This document shows positions 1-11,568 of a stretch of 64,000 nucleotides of DNA, piece after piece (position 1 is the first letter of the stretch; every line of letters starts with the position of its first letter). Made by a program: the position numbers and the translations under genes. A model generated the notes under the pieces. The model was not told the DNA's origin. It did not search any database and saw nothing but the letters and a program-made list of their open reading frames with translations. Source of the stretch: Incurvaria masculella (lineage: Eukaryota > Arthropoda > Insecta > Lepidoptera > Incurvariidae); assembly GCA_946894095.1 (NCBI GenBank), contig OX335654.1, positions 17,493,687 to 17,557,686 on the forward strand, written 5' to 3'.

Positions 1-222
1 ATAATAATAGTGTTTATTTGCAGACCCAAGGTCCATAATTTGTAAATATTTTTTCACACAAGTAACACATTTACAATAAAAAAAATTAAAAATAAGGTCA
101 ATACAATCATTTAAAAAGATAAAATCAGTCACAAAAGCAAAATCCCTCCACTTCTGAAAGATTGCTGAGAGAGATTGCGAGCTATCCCACGAATAATTGT
201 CAGGTCAACAAACCCGCGATAA

Positions 223-283
223 CACTTCCTGTCGAATAGAGCATTGCAAATGTGGAACAAAGTGCCCGAAGATGTAGTCCGAG
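223..283 (+). mobile_element. Tiny LINE ORF2 C-terminal remnant
   Basis: One frame just before the first SINE reads like the end of a non-LTR retrotransposon reverse transcriptase (…FLSNRALQMWNKVPEDVV, an R-x-x-x-WN-x-x-P-x-x-VV pattern). A stop codon lies immediately upstream and the match is short, so this is a relic at best. The rest of 1-282 shows nothing recognisable. Confidence 0.3.
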
Positions 284-665
284 AGGCTTGTAGCCTAGTG
301 GCACAAGGATTTGCCTAGCATACCGGATCCACCACTATCTTTCTCATTCTGAGTTGGATGAGTGCATTTCGTCACGAATGCGAGCTGCTCCATGGTTCGA
401 AACCCATGTAAAACTGTAGGTCCCCTTCCCCTACTAGGTGGTAGGGTTTAAGACCGCCTGGATTGGTACCATCGCATTGGATGAAAAGATGGTCGAAGCG
501 GCAATGAAAAATTTACCGTGTTTTCCATCTAGACCAATGTAGCCGTGCTCATTAAGGGAAGGTCCTGGCATGGCACGTAATTCCTTCGGGAATGTGGTGT
601 ATTGGGTTAATATCATAACGGTAGTTGTGTGGTATTAGCCGTCCATGTCAGATTGCATAAGAAAA
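283..665 (+). mobile_element. SINE, tRNA-headed type, near full length
   Basis: The head carries an A-box-like TAGCCTAGTGG. The shared body follows (GCTCCATGGTTCGAAACCC, then the pyrimidine-rich AGGTCCCC motif, then GATGAAAAGATGGTCGAAGC) and the 3' end is CCATGTCAGATTGCATAAGAAAA. The first B-box region after the A box is deleted compared with the copy at 15042-15450. It lies in presumed intron sequence of the Rab10-like gene. Confidence 0.85.
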
Positions 666-794
666 GCCCACCACCCATTCCTTTAAAATCGGGCTTGGCA
701 AACACCCGAATAAAAACACTAAACTAAAGTAATCGTAATAGCACCAGTGAATTTGGACATGAACACATCAGTACTCCTAGTCCCACTTGTCAGC

Positions 795-1105
795 TAAATT
801 GGCGTTTACGGAACTTCGAAGTTACGTGAACGCGTCAAACTCCTTACAAGTTTTTACTAGTTATTCTGTGGTTTTACTTCTTCAAGCTGTCGAAGTCAAA
901 CTCGGACTTCCGATTTGTATGAAAACGCGGAGTCGGCGTAAGCGGCAACGTCAACGTATTGACGGTGACGATACGTAAACTGTCAAATCAAAGTGAAACT
1001 CGCAAATGTACGTGTGTTTAACGCTCACTGCGCGTGCGCTCTTCAATTGCTCCATACGTTTGAAAACGCTAGTCGATAGGTTTGGCTTAAACGCCAATTT
1101 AGATG
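795..1105. repeat. MITE family C, copy 1 (CTAAATTGGCG ends)
   Basis: The left end CTAAATTGGCGTTTACG and right end CGCCAATTTAG are inverted. A second copy lies at 36253-36569 in the opposite orientation, with matching interior (the stretch around CACAGAATATCTAGTAAAAA and its complement). No coding capacity. It abuts the element at 1107-2514. Confidence 0.75.
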
Positions 1106-1106
1106 A

Positions 1107-2514
1107 CCAGCATGTCGATTCCCGACACTCGATTGAACTTACTCTATCCTTAGCAAGTTGACAGACAGTTCTTTGGTATTCTTGAAAACGACAGCAGCGC
1201 CCTCGATCCAGCGAGTAGTAGCGGAATTAATTGCGAGCGAGTTTGGGATCGAACTGTCATCACAATGTATGGAGAAACGTCAGAATCGGTATTCCCGACG
1301 TTATTCAGCTGGATTGGAACTGGGTTAGGATCGAGTTACAGTCAATTTCTTTCCAGTTTATAAAGGAGGTACTTTTTGAGACCGGTTGGATTGTTGTATG
1401 CAATCAATGTGCGATATTTAAATAGCATCCCTGTTACAACACCTATGGAAAATATTCTATGACTTTGAATTCAACAAAAACAATATTTCTCTAAGGAAAT
1501 GTCTTTGCATACAACATAAACTCACTTCAATTAATTTAAATTCAAAACCTCTAAAAAAATCTAAATCTCACTTCAAATTAAGTAATTCCCTTTATAAGCG
1601 GCGCCAGCGGCTGCGCAGAAACAAAACTGAATCAGATTTGGATACTACGTGCGCACCACTGGCGCTTCGAGCACTCAGCTCGTCCCGGCTCCTTTGTCTC
1701 AACCTGCCTCGTGCAAAATATTATTTGGAATCCTTACTTATTAACTCAATGCATACTTAATGTCAATTAAAATAACAAAATAAACGGATTAGATATTAAT
1801 AAATGTTATTTTATGTATGTACTCACATAATTATAATTTTATGCTTCGGGGCGTAATCAAACAATGTTAGGCAACAATGTCATAGGCATCGGTCTCACGT
1901 TCTATCGGATAGGTAAACCATCCCACATTTTTCATATGCCTTTAATTTCACATTAAAAGAAATTAAGGCTATGTTTATTAATTATTTGTTTATGTAACAC
2001 AATATTTGGATTTAACACACATCTTTCAATTACGTAGTGAGGAGATATTTTAAGAAAACTCTATAGTTTATTACTAAGTTGTCAGTACAATGCTCCAACT
2101 GTAGGAAAACCGATCGTAATAGGTAATCAAATTATAGCGAAATAAAATTATCAACTCCGACAAACAACATAAAACAAAAGCGCGGGAAATTTAAAGAACG
2201 TTCTATTTATGAAGTGCGCGTTGTGTTATGGGTTCGGCAACCGTGCCCTAAATATATTCGATCTTCTATCCCTCTCTATTGCACCCGAAAATATGAAACA
2301 ACCAAGTTTGCTTGAAAAGCGTTGCTTGTCGGACTACTAACTTGCTGCGACACTGTTGCAAACTTTACTTCGGTCTACTAACATGCTATTCGATCGCAAA
2401 ATCCGAACACAGTTGAACTCAAGAATACCAAATTCAAACGCAACTGGATTGAAATTTAGCAATCGATCGACTCGATTGTAAAGTCAATAGAGTGTCGGGA
2501 ATCGCCATGCTGTG
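1107..2514. mobile_element. Candidate 1.4-kb DNA transposon with long diverged inverted ends
   Basis: The left end CAGCATGTCGATTCCCGACA and the complement of the right end CAGCATGGCGATTCCCGACA match. Scattered similarity continues inward for about 90 bp, including a shared TTTGGTATTCTTGA. No transposase ORF is visible inside, so it would be non-autonomous. The interior contains a short GC-richer patch near 1600-1720 of unknown meaning. The boundaries come only from the inverted ends and no target-site duplication is clear. Confidence 0.5.
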
Positions 2515-2612
2515 GGCCTAGGGGTATAGCTTAGGCTGCTTGTTAATGAAATAATAAAAAAAATGTTAAATCTGTTTGGCCTTTAATTGGGTTCGAATTG
2601 CCTCCGTTGCAG

Positions 2613-3085
2613 ATAGCGCGCGAGCACAGCATCCGCTTCATGGAGACGTCGGCCAAGGCGAACGTGAACATCGAGCGCGCCTTCTCGGAGCTCGCCGAGG
2701 CCATCCTGGACAAGACGTCGGGCCGCGAGGCGGGCGACGCGGACGCCGCCAGGCTCCAGGTCTGTACGCGGCTCTATCCAACCAAACAACTAAGGCCCGA
2801 GTGCACGACGCCTCGTTCAATGTTATCCGTTATGATTACATTTAACGATGATGTGACGGCTAATCGCCCGGCTCTCTCAGCACTGCTGACCACAGCAAAC
2901 CTCAACGGTTGAAAATGGTCACCCATCCAGAACCTAACCGCGCTCAGAGGTGCTGCCCTAGCTTGCCTAGCAAGGCGTCGCACACTGAGCTAACGAGGCT
3001 GCCCTGCTGACCTACCCTCCGCTCTCCCCCGCAGGTGGAGCGCCGGCCGTCCCGCTCGCAGCCGACCCGCTCGTGCTGCACTTAA
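2613..3085 (+). CDS. Rab10: Rab10-like small GTPase, last two exons (5' partial)
   Basis: Two exons at 2613-2759 and 3035-3085 are joined in phase 0. The first follows a …TTGCAG acceptor and ends CAG|gtctgt; the second follows CCCGCAG and ends in TAA. They encode 65 residues beginning [25 protein letters not shown] is the G5 guanine-base loop of Ras-family GTPases, and the ERAF-ELAEAIL-KTSGRE helix matches insect Rab10 better than Rab8. The tail ends SCCT, an XCCX-type double-cysteine motif for geranylgeranylation. Rab10 is known to direct exocytic and basement-membrane traffic. The P-loop and switch exons are not in this window and must lie upstream of position 1. The 275-bp intron carries a solitary SINE head. 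Family assignment is strong; Rab10 rather than a close relative is likely. Confidence 0.88.
2899..3000 (-). mobile_element. Solitary 5S/tRNA-type SINE head inside Rab10 intron
   Basis: Read on the minus strand it shows an A-box-like stretch near ACTGAG/CTCAGT, then a 5S-like segment with GCGCGGTTAGGTTCTGGATG and GGGTGACC. The shared SINE body is absent apart from a few bases. It belongs to the subtype seen at 11085-11242. Confidence 0.7.
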
Positions 3086-5989
3086 CTTGACGCGCGGCGG
3101 CCCGCCCGCCCCATGCCGGCGGCGCGCGCGCGCGACCCCGACGCCTGCTTCCGCTGCCGCTGCTGATCCGCTCCGCTGTCCGCCGCTCCGCTGTCCGTCA
3201 CCGACGGGACGTTAACTCGCGATCGACAAATCAACTCGCACGCCTGGTTCTCTGATGAAACCCACTACAGCACTGGTGCTGAGATTCATAGACATCACTC
3301 GTGCTTGGCTTAGCCAAAGTATGGCTACCGACTGTCAAATTTGACATTCGTTCTATACGTTTTATGTCAAAACTGACAGCTGGAAGAAATACCTTCGCTA
3401 AACCAAGTAAAAGTAATATCTATAAATCTCCGCATGAGTGGTTCTCGAAGAAAAAATGCTTTCTCCAACCACAATGGTTATGGACTTTATGAATTTTAAG
3501 TAGAAATGTTTCTTTTTTTCGCATTCAGAATCACGCCCTGCAGCATGCAGCGTTTATGTTCAAAGGAAATCTTGAAGAAAGTCTTGTCTTATGAGAAATC
3601 TGTGCAATCTGAAATATAAATCATAAATTCAAATTACACAATTACATAAATTTTGATTCATTAAATAAGGCCAATATACAGGTTGACCGGTAATTAATAG
3701 ATAACCTAATTGGCTTTAAGCTGAACTTATGGCCATCCAAAAAAAAAATGCATCTAAATTGGTGGGTTTAGCAATGGGTTTTTATTGTAATATTTTATGT
3801 TAACAATGCCCTTAGATAGACATTAAATAGCTTTATGTGCTCCATTTCTTAATTTTTTTTTCTGTGCTAAATTTACAAAAAAAAATAGACAATGTTTTCA
3901 GCATCTTGAATTTTTTTTAAATTTTTAATGAATGTTTCAAGTCGATTTTCAAATGTTAAAATTTTTTGTTTCTTTTTTTAACAGCCATAAACCTGCAAAT
4001 TATTTCATATTCATCCATTTATTACTGGATATCCTGTGTATCAATAAAGCTAGAAGAGATTGCCTATATGGACCGTAGGAATCAGTTAGGGCACAAGAGT
4101 CGCTAGAAATTAGATTTCTTTAAATAATTACCTCATTTCTCAAGCAGTTAATGTTCTAAGGAGGTACACTAACAATTTTATTCAATAAAACAAATGTTTC
4201 TAATACACGAAGAGTAAGTTCACGGTAGACTAAACACAGCATAATGTCAAATGTGAAATAATTATATCGTAACAGTACACATGTTTAAGCTTAATATGAA
4301 ACGCAATCAGACTTGGGTTCCCACGTCGAAAGACTGAAGCATTACAAATTTAGGCTCGACTAAGGGTGTGAAACCACCTCCAGAATATCAGGAGATACGT
4401 CCTGAAGGCTGAACACTAAAAATATTGTATTCTATGGGAGTTCAGCCGGTAACCCAACAGGTCGATGTGTACCAATGGCACCAATTCATAACGTTTTATA
4501 ATTGAAATAAACTATGTTTTGGGGCCATTTTCACTTATAGGAGCTGCATTTAATAAGGTGATGTTTTAGATTGATTGAAACAAATTAGACCACGAAGTAC
4601 ATTAGGAGGTACTCCTAAAGATTTTTTTCTTCTGTAACTGTTATCTGTTCGAATCTCATCAGCCATCAATTTTGGATGGAGGTGTAACGAAATTCTTTAG
4701 AGATTACCTTTTCCTCATCTATGTATGAAATAATAAAAAAAATCTATGCATTGATACATAAACCGATTATCGAAGAAAACCTGATGTTTTCTTAATTCTT
4801 TTAAAATTCGGTTAGATGTGTTTTCTCACATTTTGTTTTTAAAGTTCATGATTTGATAAAGCATCGAATTTGTAAAAATGTTAATGAGTCTAATTGGAAA
4901 TTAACTAAGCCCCTTTTGTACTAATAAATTGTCTATTGATTATAGTTCAGGACTAGTCAATTGTGTATTCTTCTGGTGAAGAGGTTGAATACTTTCTAAT
5001 TTTTAAACCAAATTTTTTGTCTCACTCTTCTTTTACATCGTTCTAGATGACAACCTTTCTCTTTACTATGTTGATTCTATATCAGCAATTTTTGTTAAAC
5101 AATTGCTTAGTGGTGTGCTGCGATTTCTTCTAATACTACTTTTGGTAACCGTGTAGCGCTCTGCCTACATACACCAACTCAAGTCACATACTGCCTGTCT
5201 ACATTTAAAGATAGAAAGATGCCTGATAGGTAGTGATTTTAGAGTCATTTGGACATCTAAGTAGTATTTTGTACAAGTTTCGATGTGATTTTTGTATTCA
5301 ATATTTCATATTATCCAATGTTGGCGATATATCTAGATAATATCTGTTTATGTATTCATAATACGTTATTGTTCCACCTCAACTATTCCAAACTTGCAAC
5401 CATTTGTTATTTTTAAAAAACTCTTAAACTTATCTTATTTAAACAACTTAAAAAAAATATATATTAAAATAAAACACATTCAGGCTGTTGTTTAGGAGGT
5501 CGTAAATCATATCACTGCGGTGATGAAGTGAGGTTGTACGGACTGTCATCTAGATGTCTTTATACAGTAAAAAATTAGTACCACCATCTCAATAAAACTA
5601 GAGGTTATACGGTACGCAGGTATATTTCCATGCAGCCTGCGCGCCGATCTGTAGACTTCACTCGTCTACTCGATGTAATATTATCGCTAGCCAGGAAAAT
5701 GGACCGTCAACGTGCAGTCGGTAAACTCTACACCGATACACTTCTACAGTTATTCTGAGACAATTTTAAAACAAAATAATGGAATGGGTACTTAGATTTA
5801 TTTCAAACTTCGATACCTTTACGTCTGAGATTTACGTTAGAGTAATTTTTTACGATTTAAGAATCGCCAGTAACATAACCGCATTATAATATGAAGTGTA
5901 ACTTTAGGGTCGATTCACACTGCGGAGCGAACGCTTAAACATTTTTAAGGTAGCAGTAGAATAAAGACCTGCAAAGGTGCGTAATTTCC
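3086..5989 (+). other. Rab10 3' UTR and following gene-free DNA
   Basis: The first 130 bp after the stop are very GC-rich (CGCG runs) and the sequence then turns AT-rich. The first clear AATAAA on this strand is at 4043-4048 (TCAATAAAGC), a plausible polyadenylation signal. Beyond that I see no gene and no repeat that matches elsewhere in the window. Confidence 0.5.
4043..4048 (+). terminator. Candidate poly(A) signal for Rab10-like gene
   Basis: AATAAA about 960 bp past the stop codon, the first on the coding strand. Others follow, for example near 4183, so usage is uncertain. Confidence 0.4.
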
Positions 5990-6223
5990 TTAAGAACGGC
6001 TCGTAAGCTATGCTCCCAATACAAACTTCATACGAATTTTGTTTTCTCTGTGGTTTGACACAGAATACATTTACCGAAAAAACAAAGACTTGCTGACACA
6101 GATATTTCTAGCCTAATATTAGATACCAAATGTCAAGTAAGTTGGAACAGTGGTTTTCAATATATTAGTAAACTACGTTTGTATGGGAGACGATATTTTC
6201 TGATGCTTATGGGCTGACCTTAA
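5990..6223. repeat. TTAA MITE family 2, internally deleted copy
   Basis: It is bounded by TTAA at 5990-5993 and 6220-6223, with inverted ends GAACGGCTCGTAAGC and GCTTATGGGCTGACC. It matches the longer copy at 30956-31331 across the CTGTGGTTTGAC and CCAAATGTCAAGTAAGTTGG blocks but lacks about 140 bp of it. The TTAA target is the preference of piggyBac-type transposases. Confidence 0.8.
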
Positions 6224-7445
6224 GAGGTCCATGGATAGGATCGTTGCTTCGCTGTGTAAATTTGCCATTGTGCTCATGGCTTATATAAATTGCAAGATTT
6301 TCATTCATATGCAATAGTATTTAAACAATTCTTAATATAAAGTTCTCGCTTGTGCAATCGCTTTGTGTTAACTGCAAATGTATAGTTTTTTATAATACTG
6401 ATATTTTTTTAGGTAGTATGTAGGTACCTACTTCTTGTGTGCTTATATGTCGTGTAATGTACTCTCCTTGTAATATTCTTCTAGATATAAACTATTTGTG
6501 ATTCAATGCTTTTGTGTATAAAGAAGAAGCATTTATAGAAAATTTTAAAATTCTAAATATATTGTTTTGATTAAGGATAATAGTGTAAAGTGGTGGTGTT
6601 TGAACTTTACGCATATGTTATGGTCAAATCGGAAGGTTAAGCAAACTGAGACAACCTAGGCGATGCTCGAATGATAAGGTACTTAATTGTGACCATAACA
6701 TGTACTTTGCAGATTAGAGAAAGTTTCTCTAAGATACTTGTTAGGGTTGGTCCACACCACGGCCGTGCCGGTGTCCGTGAGCTAAGTGCTCTAGTGTAAC
6801 CACGCCTTTATATCGCTTGCCGGTAAGTCACTTATTCGTCATTTAGTGATTGTGTACATAGATTTGGGGCTTGTCTAAAAGATTTCGCACATATTTGTAC
6901 GTATATATTCATCTACATCTGAAAATCTGCTTTCACACTTCGTGATATGAAATTACGTGGGGCGTAAGTGGTCAAAGCATAATTTATGAACTGAACAGGT
7001 GACTTAAGTAAAGTCTCATGTAACTTTTTTCTACTACTTAACGCTTTTTAAATGCCATATTATATATTACAAAGCAACTGCATTTTGGTTAGTTGTACCG
7101 CACAAGGTGTCAAATAGCGGGGTTAACTTTCTGACATATCTGGTAAGAAGCAATACGAATCTATCGACAAAACATTATTAACATGTGTCCATCCTATACA
7201 ATCCGAAAACGAAAATCGAATCGGCTCAAATTTTAAAGGGAAAGCTTAGTTTAGGAGATTGGCTAAAATGAAATGACTGTAGTGTTGTTAATCAAATATT
7301 GTGATTTGTCAGTTTTTACCTGCTTTTATAAATAAACATTGACATTGTATATTGTTATGTTCATATTAAACTACCGATCGGACAGTAACTTGTTTCATTT
7401 AAACATAAAAAAATATATCCGTATGTTTTTTGCATAAGTCTGTAT
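6224..7445. other. Gene-free stretch
   Basis: AT-rich with scattered short ORFs and no splice-bounded exon or recognisable repeat. A GC-richer patch near 6750-6800 (CACGGCCGTGCCGGTGTCCG) is unexplained. Confidence 0.4.
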
Positions 7446-7665
7446 TTTTTTATGTAACTGGACATGGCTGGCCTATACCAGACCAACTGTCATGATATTA
7501 GCCCAACACACCACATTCCCAAAGGAGTTTGATCCCATGCCAGGAACCTTCCCTTTATGAGCTCGGCCACACTGAACTGTGTGGAAAGCACGGACAATGT
7601 TTTATTGCCGCTTCGACCATCTTTTCATCCCAGGTTTCAACGGGCTTAACCGTAGAGCCAGTAAT
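7446..7665 (-). mobile_element. SINE 3'-body fragment
   Basis: Read on the minus strand it holds the 3' half of the shared SINE body, ending CCATGTCCAGTTACATAAAAAA. The head is missing and the 5' edge, near 7640-7665, is diverged. Confidence 0.75.
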
Positions 7666-7868
7666 CGCATATTTCGCTCCTCCTTACGTAGGTTTCCTGC
7701 TTACTTGGGTAACTGTTACGTTAGTTTTCAGGAGTGAAAATAAATGAAATTGTATACATGAATATACTTGTGGAGCGACAGAGTGACGAAAGCATGACGA
7801 AATAAATTTACGTATTGAAATTGTCGTATCTTGACTAGATTGTAGAAACACTTCGTAATCAAAATATT

Positions 7869-8420
7869 CCGGGAGGTCACAACATTTTTGGTGACGATAA
7901 GGTAAATGGCTGAATCTGGGTTTAAATGTTAGAGACCAACCCTCTGATGCTAAAAATGTCGGTCTGCCCGTCCCAAGTGGTTGCGTTTTCTAGATTGGCT
8001 ATATAAAATAGATGCTGGTATGTACCTGCTGATGAATATACTGATTATCTGGAAACATTGATACCTATTGATTATACAACAATAACCAGACGGTTACTTA
8101 ATTAAATACTTAAATATACCTAAAGTTATATCTGTAACCTAAATCGACTATAACTACTAAATTCAACCAAAGATTTGTTCAGTTTTTGTATTGCTAAGCA
8201 AGGGTGTATTGATACTTTCATGCTTCGTCATTTGCATCCATTTACCTTATCATATGTATTTTTTGTCACCATAACTACTTTTTCAGGCACCTTATCTACG
8301 TAACGCAACCACTTGGAACAGGCAGACTGACACATTTAGCTTCAGAGGGTTGTACTTTATCCCGTGAACCCAGTTTCAGCCATTTACGTTATCGTTACCA
8401 TTTTTGTCGCGACCTCCTAG
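7869..8420. repeat. MITE family B with ~115-bp terminal inverted repeats, copy 1
   Basis: The ends GGGAGGTCACAACATTTTTG and, inverted, GGAGGTCGCGACAAAAATGG begin long inverted repeats. These run through AAATGGCTGAATCTGGGTT, CCAACCCTCTGATGC and the CTGCC…CCAAGTGGTTGCG stretch. The interior is AT-rich with no ORF. A second copy at 58620-60279 carries two further insertions. Confidence 0.85.
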
Positions 8421-8537
8421 TCTATAAGGTTCAGGTACGCAGCACCCGTCATCTTAGAGGATGCATGAAAAACATTTGTACGCTGCTCTTATAATCTCTG
8501 TCTACTCCCCGAAGAAACGGTGTCCTGGTATGTTTGT

Positions 8538-8807
8538 ATACAGGGTGTTAACGGAGTTATGGTCCAAACGTTAACCACGTTTTCCTTGGCATATTTGGAG
8601 CGAAAAAGGTAGATAACATTTTTTTGTACGACTGAAAAAAAAATCGTCCTCCCCATACATTTTGTGTGTAGGTATTTACAAAAATGTATGGGGATGACAA
8701 TTTTTTTTTCAGTCGTACAAAAAAATGTTATCTACCTTTTCTGCTCCAAATATGCCAAGGAACACGTGGTTAACGTTTGGACCATAACTCCGTTAACACC
8801 CTGTATA
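8538..8807. repeat. Foldback MITE, ~270-bp near-perfect palindrome
   Basis: The arms start ACAGGGTGTTAACGGAGT and mirror each other almost base for base. They pass GGTCCAAACGTTAACCACG and GGTAGATAACATTTTTTTGT and fold about a short loop near 8665-8690. A half copy lies at 46846-46905. Confidence 0.85.
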
Positions 8808-9654
8808 TGTATATTACGACTAAAGCCCAATGTCGGTAAAAGTCCGAAATCAATTATTTCTTGAAGGTTATTGAGTTTTGGCAGTTGTACCTATGGTTGT
8901 ACCCATGTTTAGTGCTAAGTTGAGTAGCAAGAAAACACGGGGAAATTTAACCAATTTTTTGACCAACGAAAATACTAGATCAAAAGATTTCTTTTTCACT
9001 ATAAACTCGAAATTAGTGCACACTGCACTGCACAAGTTCCCTTGAAGAAAAAATAATTTGGACGTTAACCACCATAACATACATATAAATTGCTGTAGTT
9101 TGTGGGTGAATCCAGTGTATTAGAGACTGAACAAAGGTTATAATATATTATTGTTTGTTTTGTCAGCATAGTAAACAAGTAGTAAAAGTAAAATGATTTT
9201 TGATCCTAATCCTATCCCAGGAATGGATAGCACTAATGACTTGTAAACATAATTTAGCCCTAAAGAATTATCGATAAACCAATGAACCTAATGAGACGGA
9301 CAAAAGAACTAATTCATATTCAGTTCATGGTAGCTGCTAAGTCGCAGTATTGTGTTGACCCCGTATTCCCTTATCTAGTGTTGGGAGCAATTCTGGGGTC
9401 ACGAGGGACCAGTGTCTGTACAGATATCGACTAAGCAACATGTTGTCTCTTAGGGTTTCTGGTTTGCTCATTGTGTTTGGTGTGCAGTGTGTCTTCTTGC
9501 AGAGACGTAAGTTTGATTTCATTTAATCTGATCTGCTATTTTTTTATGTAATGTTCTGTTAGTCTTAATATTGTCTAGTGGTTGGCTACTACTGGACTCT
9601 GTTGTATTGACCTAAAATACCATATTCTCGAAGTCATTAGGTGACATGTCAGAA
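8808..9654. other. Gene-free stretch
   Basis: No exon, repeat match or RNA gene was recognised. Sequence near 9545-9570 (TTTTTTTATGTAATG…) may be an eroded SINE tail. Confidence 0.35.
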
Positions 9655-10012
9655 CCTGACATGGATGGCTTATACCACACCTTCTGTCATGGTATTAGCC
9701 TAACACACCACATGGGAACTAGGTGCCATGCCAGGACCTCCCTTATATTGCACGGCTACATTGAACTGGATGGAAAACACGGACAATATTCATTGCCGCT
9801 TCGACCATCGTGCGATGGTACCAACTAGGGCGGGATTAACCCTACCACCTAGTAAGGAAGGGGACCTACAGTTTAACGTGGAATCCGAACCACGGCCAGC
9901 CTCTCTCAACGGTCGAATGGTCACCCATCCAAGACCAGACCGGACCCAGCGTTGCTCAACTTCGGAGAGTGATCGCCGAAGTGTCGCGCCACAGGGCTAT
10001 TGAGGCTATGAG
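9655..10012 (-). mobile_element. SINE, 5S/tRNA-headed type, near full length
   Basis: On the minus strand the head reads tRNA-A-box-like CCTGTGGCGCG, then the 5S-like GAAGTTGAGCAACGCTGGG and TCTTGGATGGGTGACC. The shared body follows with GGTTCGGATTCCACG, GATGGTCGAAGCGGCAATG and the CCATGTCAG 3' end. The body is the same as in tRNA-headed copies; only the head differs. Confidence 0.85.
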
Positions 10013-10512
10013 CATGGTTATATTGAACTGGATAGAAAATATGGATAATTATTTATTGCTTCTTGGATCATCTTTTTATTTAATGCATTGGTATAGGACT
10101 ATTTGTTTTTTTTAGTGTTATGATAATTTCACGGGACACTCATTGATATTACAAGACCATGGTAACAAAACAAACCATTGTCTGAAACTATAAATAATAT
10201 GGGACAAATTTATTTTTTATAATACAATTTTACCTTATTCCACTCCTTCCACCTTAATGTTCAATCATTGGGCGCCGAAATAATCCAACTAAGTTTGTGT
10301 CGACAGCATTTAGTGTCCAGTGAAATTATAATTTCAATACTGATATTGAAAAAAATGGAGACGATTGACATCTCAGTGAAATCACAATCAAACTAGTGCC
10401 ATTATATCACGTCTTTGACCATATCACGGATGTTAGAATCAATCAAAGAAATCAATGTTCTAATAATTTGTCAGTCTTGGTAGCCAGAGGAGATTCAAGG
10501 TGAAGGAACTAT
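10013..10512. other. Gene-free stretch
   Basis: The start (near 10013-10090) is a decayed second copy of the SINE body on the minus strand (TATTGAACTGGATAGAAAAT). The remainder shows nothing recognisable. Confidence 0.4.
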
Positions 10513-10715
10513 GGGCACGGTCGACTTCTGGATGGGCGACCATTTTTACCGTTCAGGCTGGCCGTGGTTCGGATTTCATGTAAGCCTGTAGAGTTCCTGA
10601 CTGGGTGGTAATGTTAATCCCGCCTGCTTTGGAACCTTCGTGTTGAAGAAAAGATGGTCAAAGCAACAATGAAAATTTGTTGTGTTTTTCATTCAGTTCA
10701 ATGCAGCAGAGTAAT
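10513..10715 (+). mobile_element. SINE fragment, 5S-type head, diverged
   Basis: It begins within the 5S-like box (GGTCGACTTCTGGATGGGCG ACC), continues through GTGGTTCGGATTTCATG into the body (GAAAAGATGGTCAAAGC) and stops near CAATGCAGCAGAG. The 5' and 3' ends are missing. Confidence 0.65.
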
Positions 10716-10717
10716 AT

Positions 10718-10890
10718 TTTTTTATGTAACCGGACATGGATGGGTAACACCACACGCCCAACACCGCATTCCCGAAGGAAACAGGTCCCATGCCATCACC
10801 TTCCGTTTATGAACATGACTATATCATAAACTGGAAAGTAAATACAGACAATTTTTCATTGCCGGATGAATACATGGCATTGGCACGCAG
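10718..10890 (-). mobile_element. SINE 3'-body fragment
   Basis: The minus-strand SINE 3' end (CCATGTCCGGTTACATAAAA) runs back to the GGCAATGAAAAATTG block, then stops. It may be the 3' half of the element whose head is at 11085-11242, separated by about 195 bp of unrelated sequence that includes a (TA)n tract. Confidence 0.6.
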
Positions 10891-11084
10891 TGTTTCATGA
10901 TTGTAGGTAGTAACCAAAAAAGCTATACACGGTTAGACAAACCGAATTAAATGGGCTCCTTGAAACTTTTATATATATATATAAAGGTTGAAATATTTTA
11001 TTTCCGCATGTAATAAAGCGTGAATGATCCGAGATGACTATACTTAAGTGCATACCTACACAGATAGTGAAATTTAAAGTGTAA

Positions 11085-11242
11085 GTAAGGAAGGAAACCT
11101 ACAGTTTTACGTGGAATCCGAACCACGGCCAAACTCAACGGTTGAAAACGGTCGCCCATCCAGAACCTAACCGCGCTTAGAGGTGCTAAACCAAGCTTAG
11201 CGAATCACAAGGCGTCGCGCCACTGAGCTACCATGGCTCTGT
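11085..11242 (-). mobile_element. SINE 5' part, 5S/tRNA-type head
   Basis: On the minus strand it reads GGTAGCTCAGTGGCGCGACG, a good tRNA A-box context. Then comes AAGCGCGGTTAGGTTCTGGA and GGGCGACCG (5S-like), then GTGGTTCGGATTCCACG and the start of the body. Confidence 0.75.
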
Positions 11243-11568
11243 GTTATGGAAGCTCCTGATATAACGCCTTGTTCCAATGTGGCGCCATGGGATAATATAA
11301 CGACAGTAGTTGAGATGGTTGTGATATTAGACATGCATGCCCTGCAATTCTATAAAAACGGAAACCACTTGTGTTTTGAGAAATCGGATTGATACACCCT
11401 AAAGTTATTGGAGGAAGCGTAACTTTATAAAAATTTATTGCACAGAAATTACCATGTATATGCTCTATGGGATCCGTCGTAAACATGAGCTAGTCATGTT
11501 TGCGTCAATCATCAACGAATAGGTAGATACCTACATCTCAACTGAAATTGTATTTGTAACATTGACAG

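Noticed and set aside
434..616. Similar short ORFs of about 60 aa recurring at several places (434, 15098, 34814, 41323)
   Set aside because: All lie inside the SINE body and share its DNA; they are by-products of repeat sequence, not genes.
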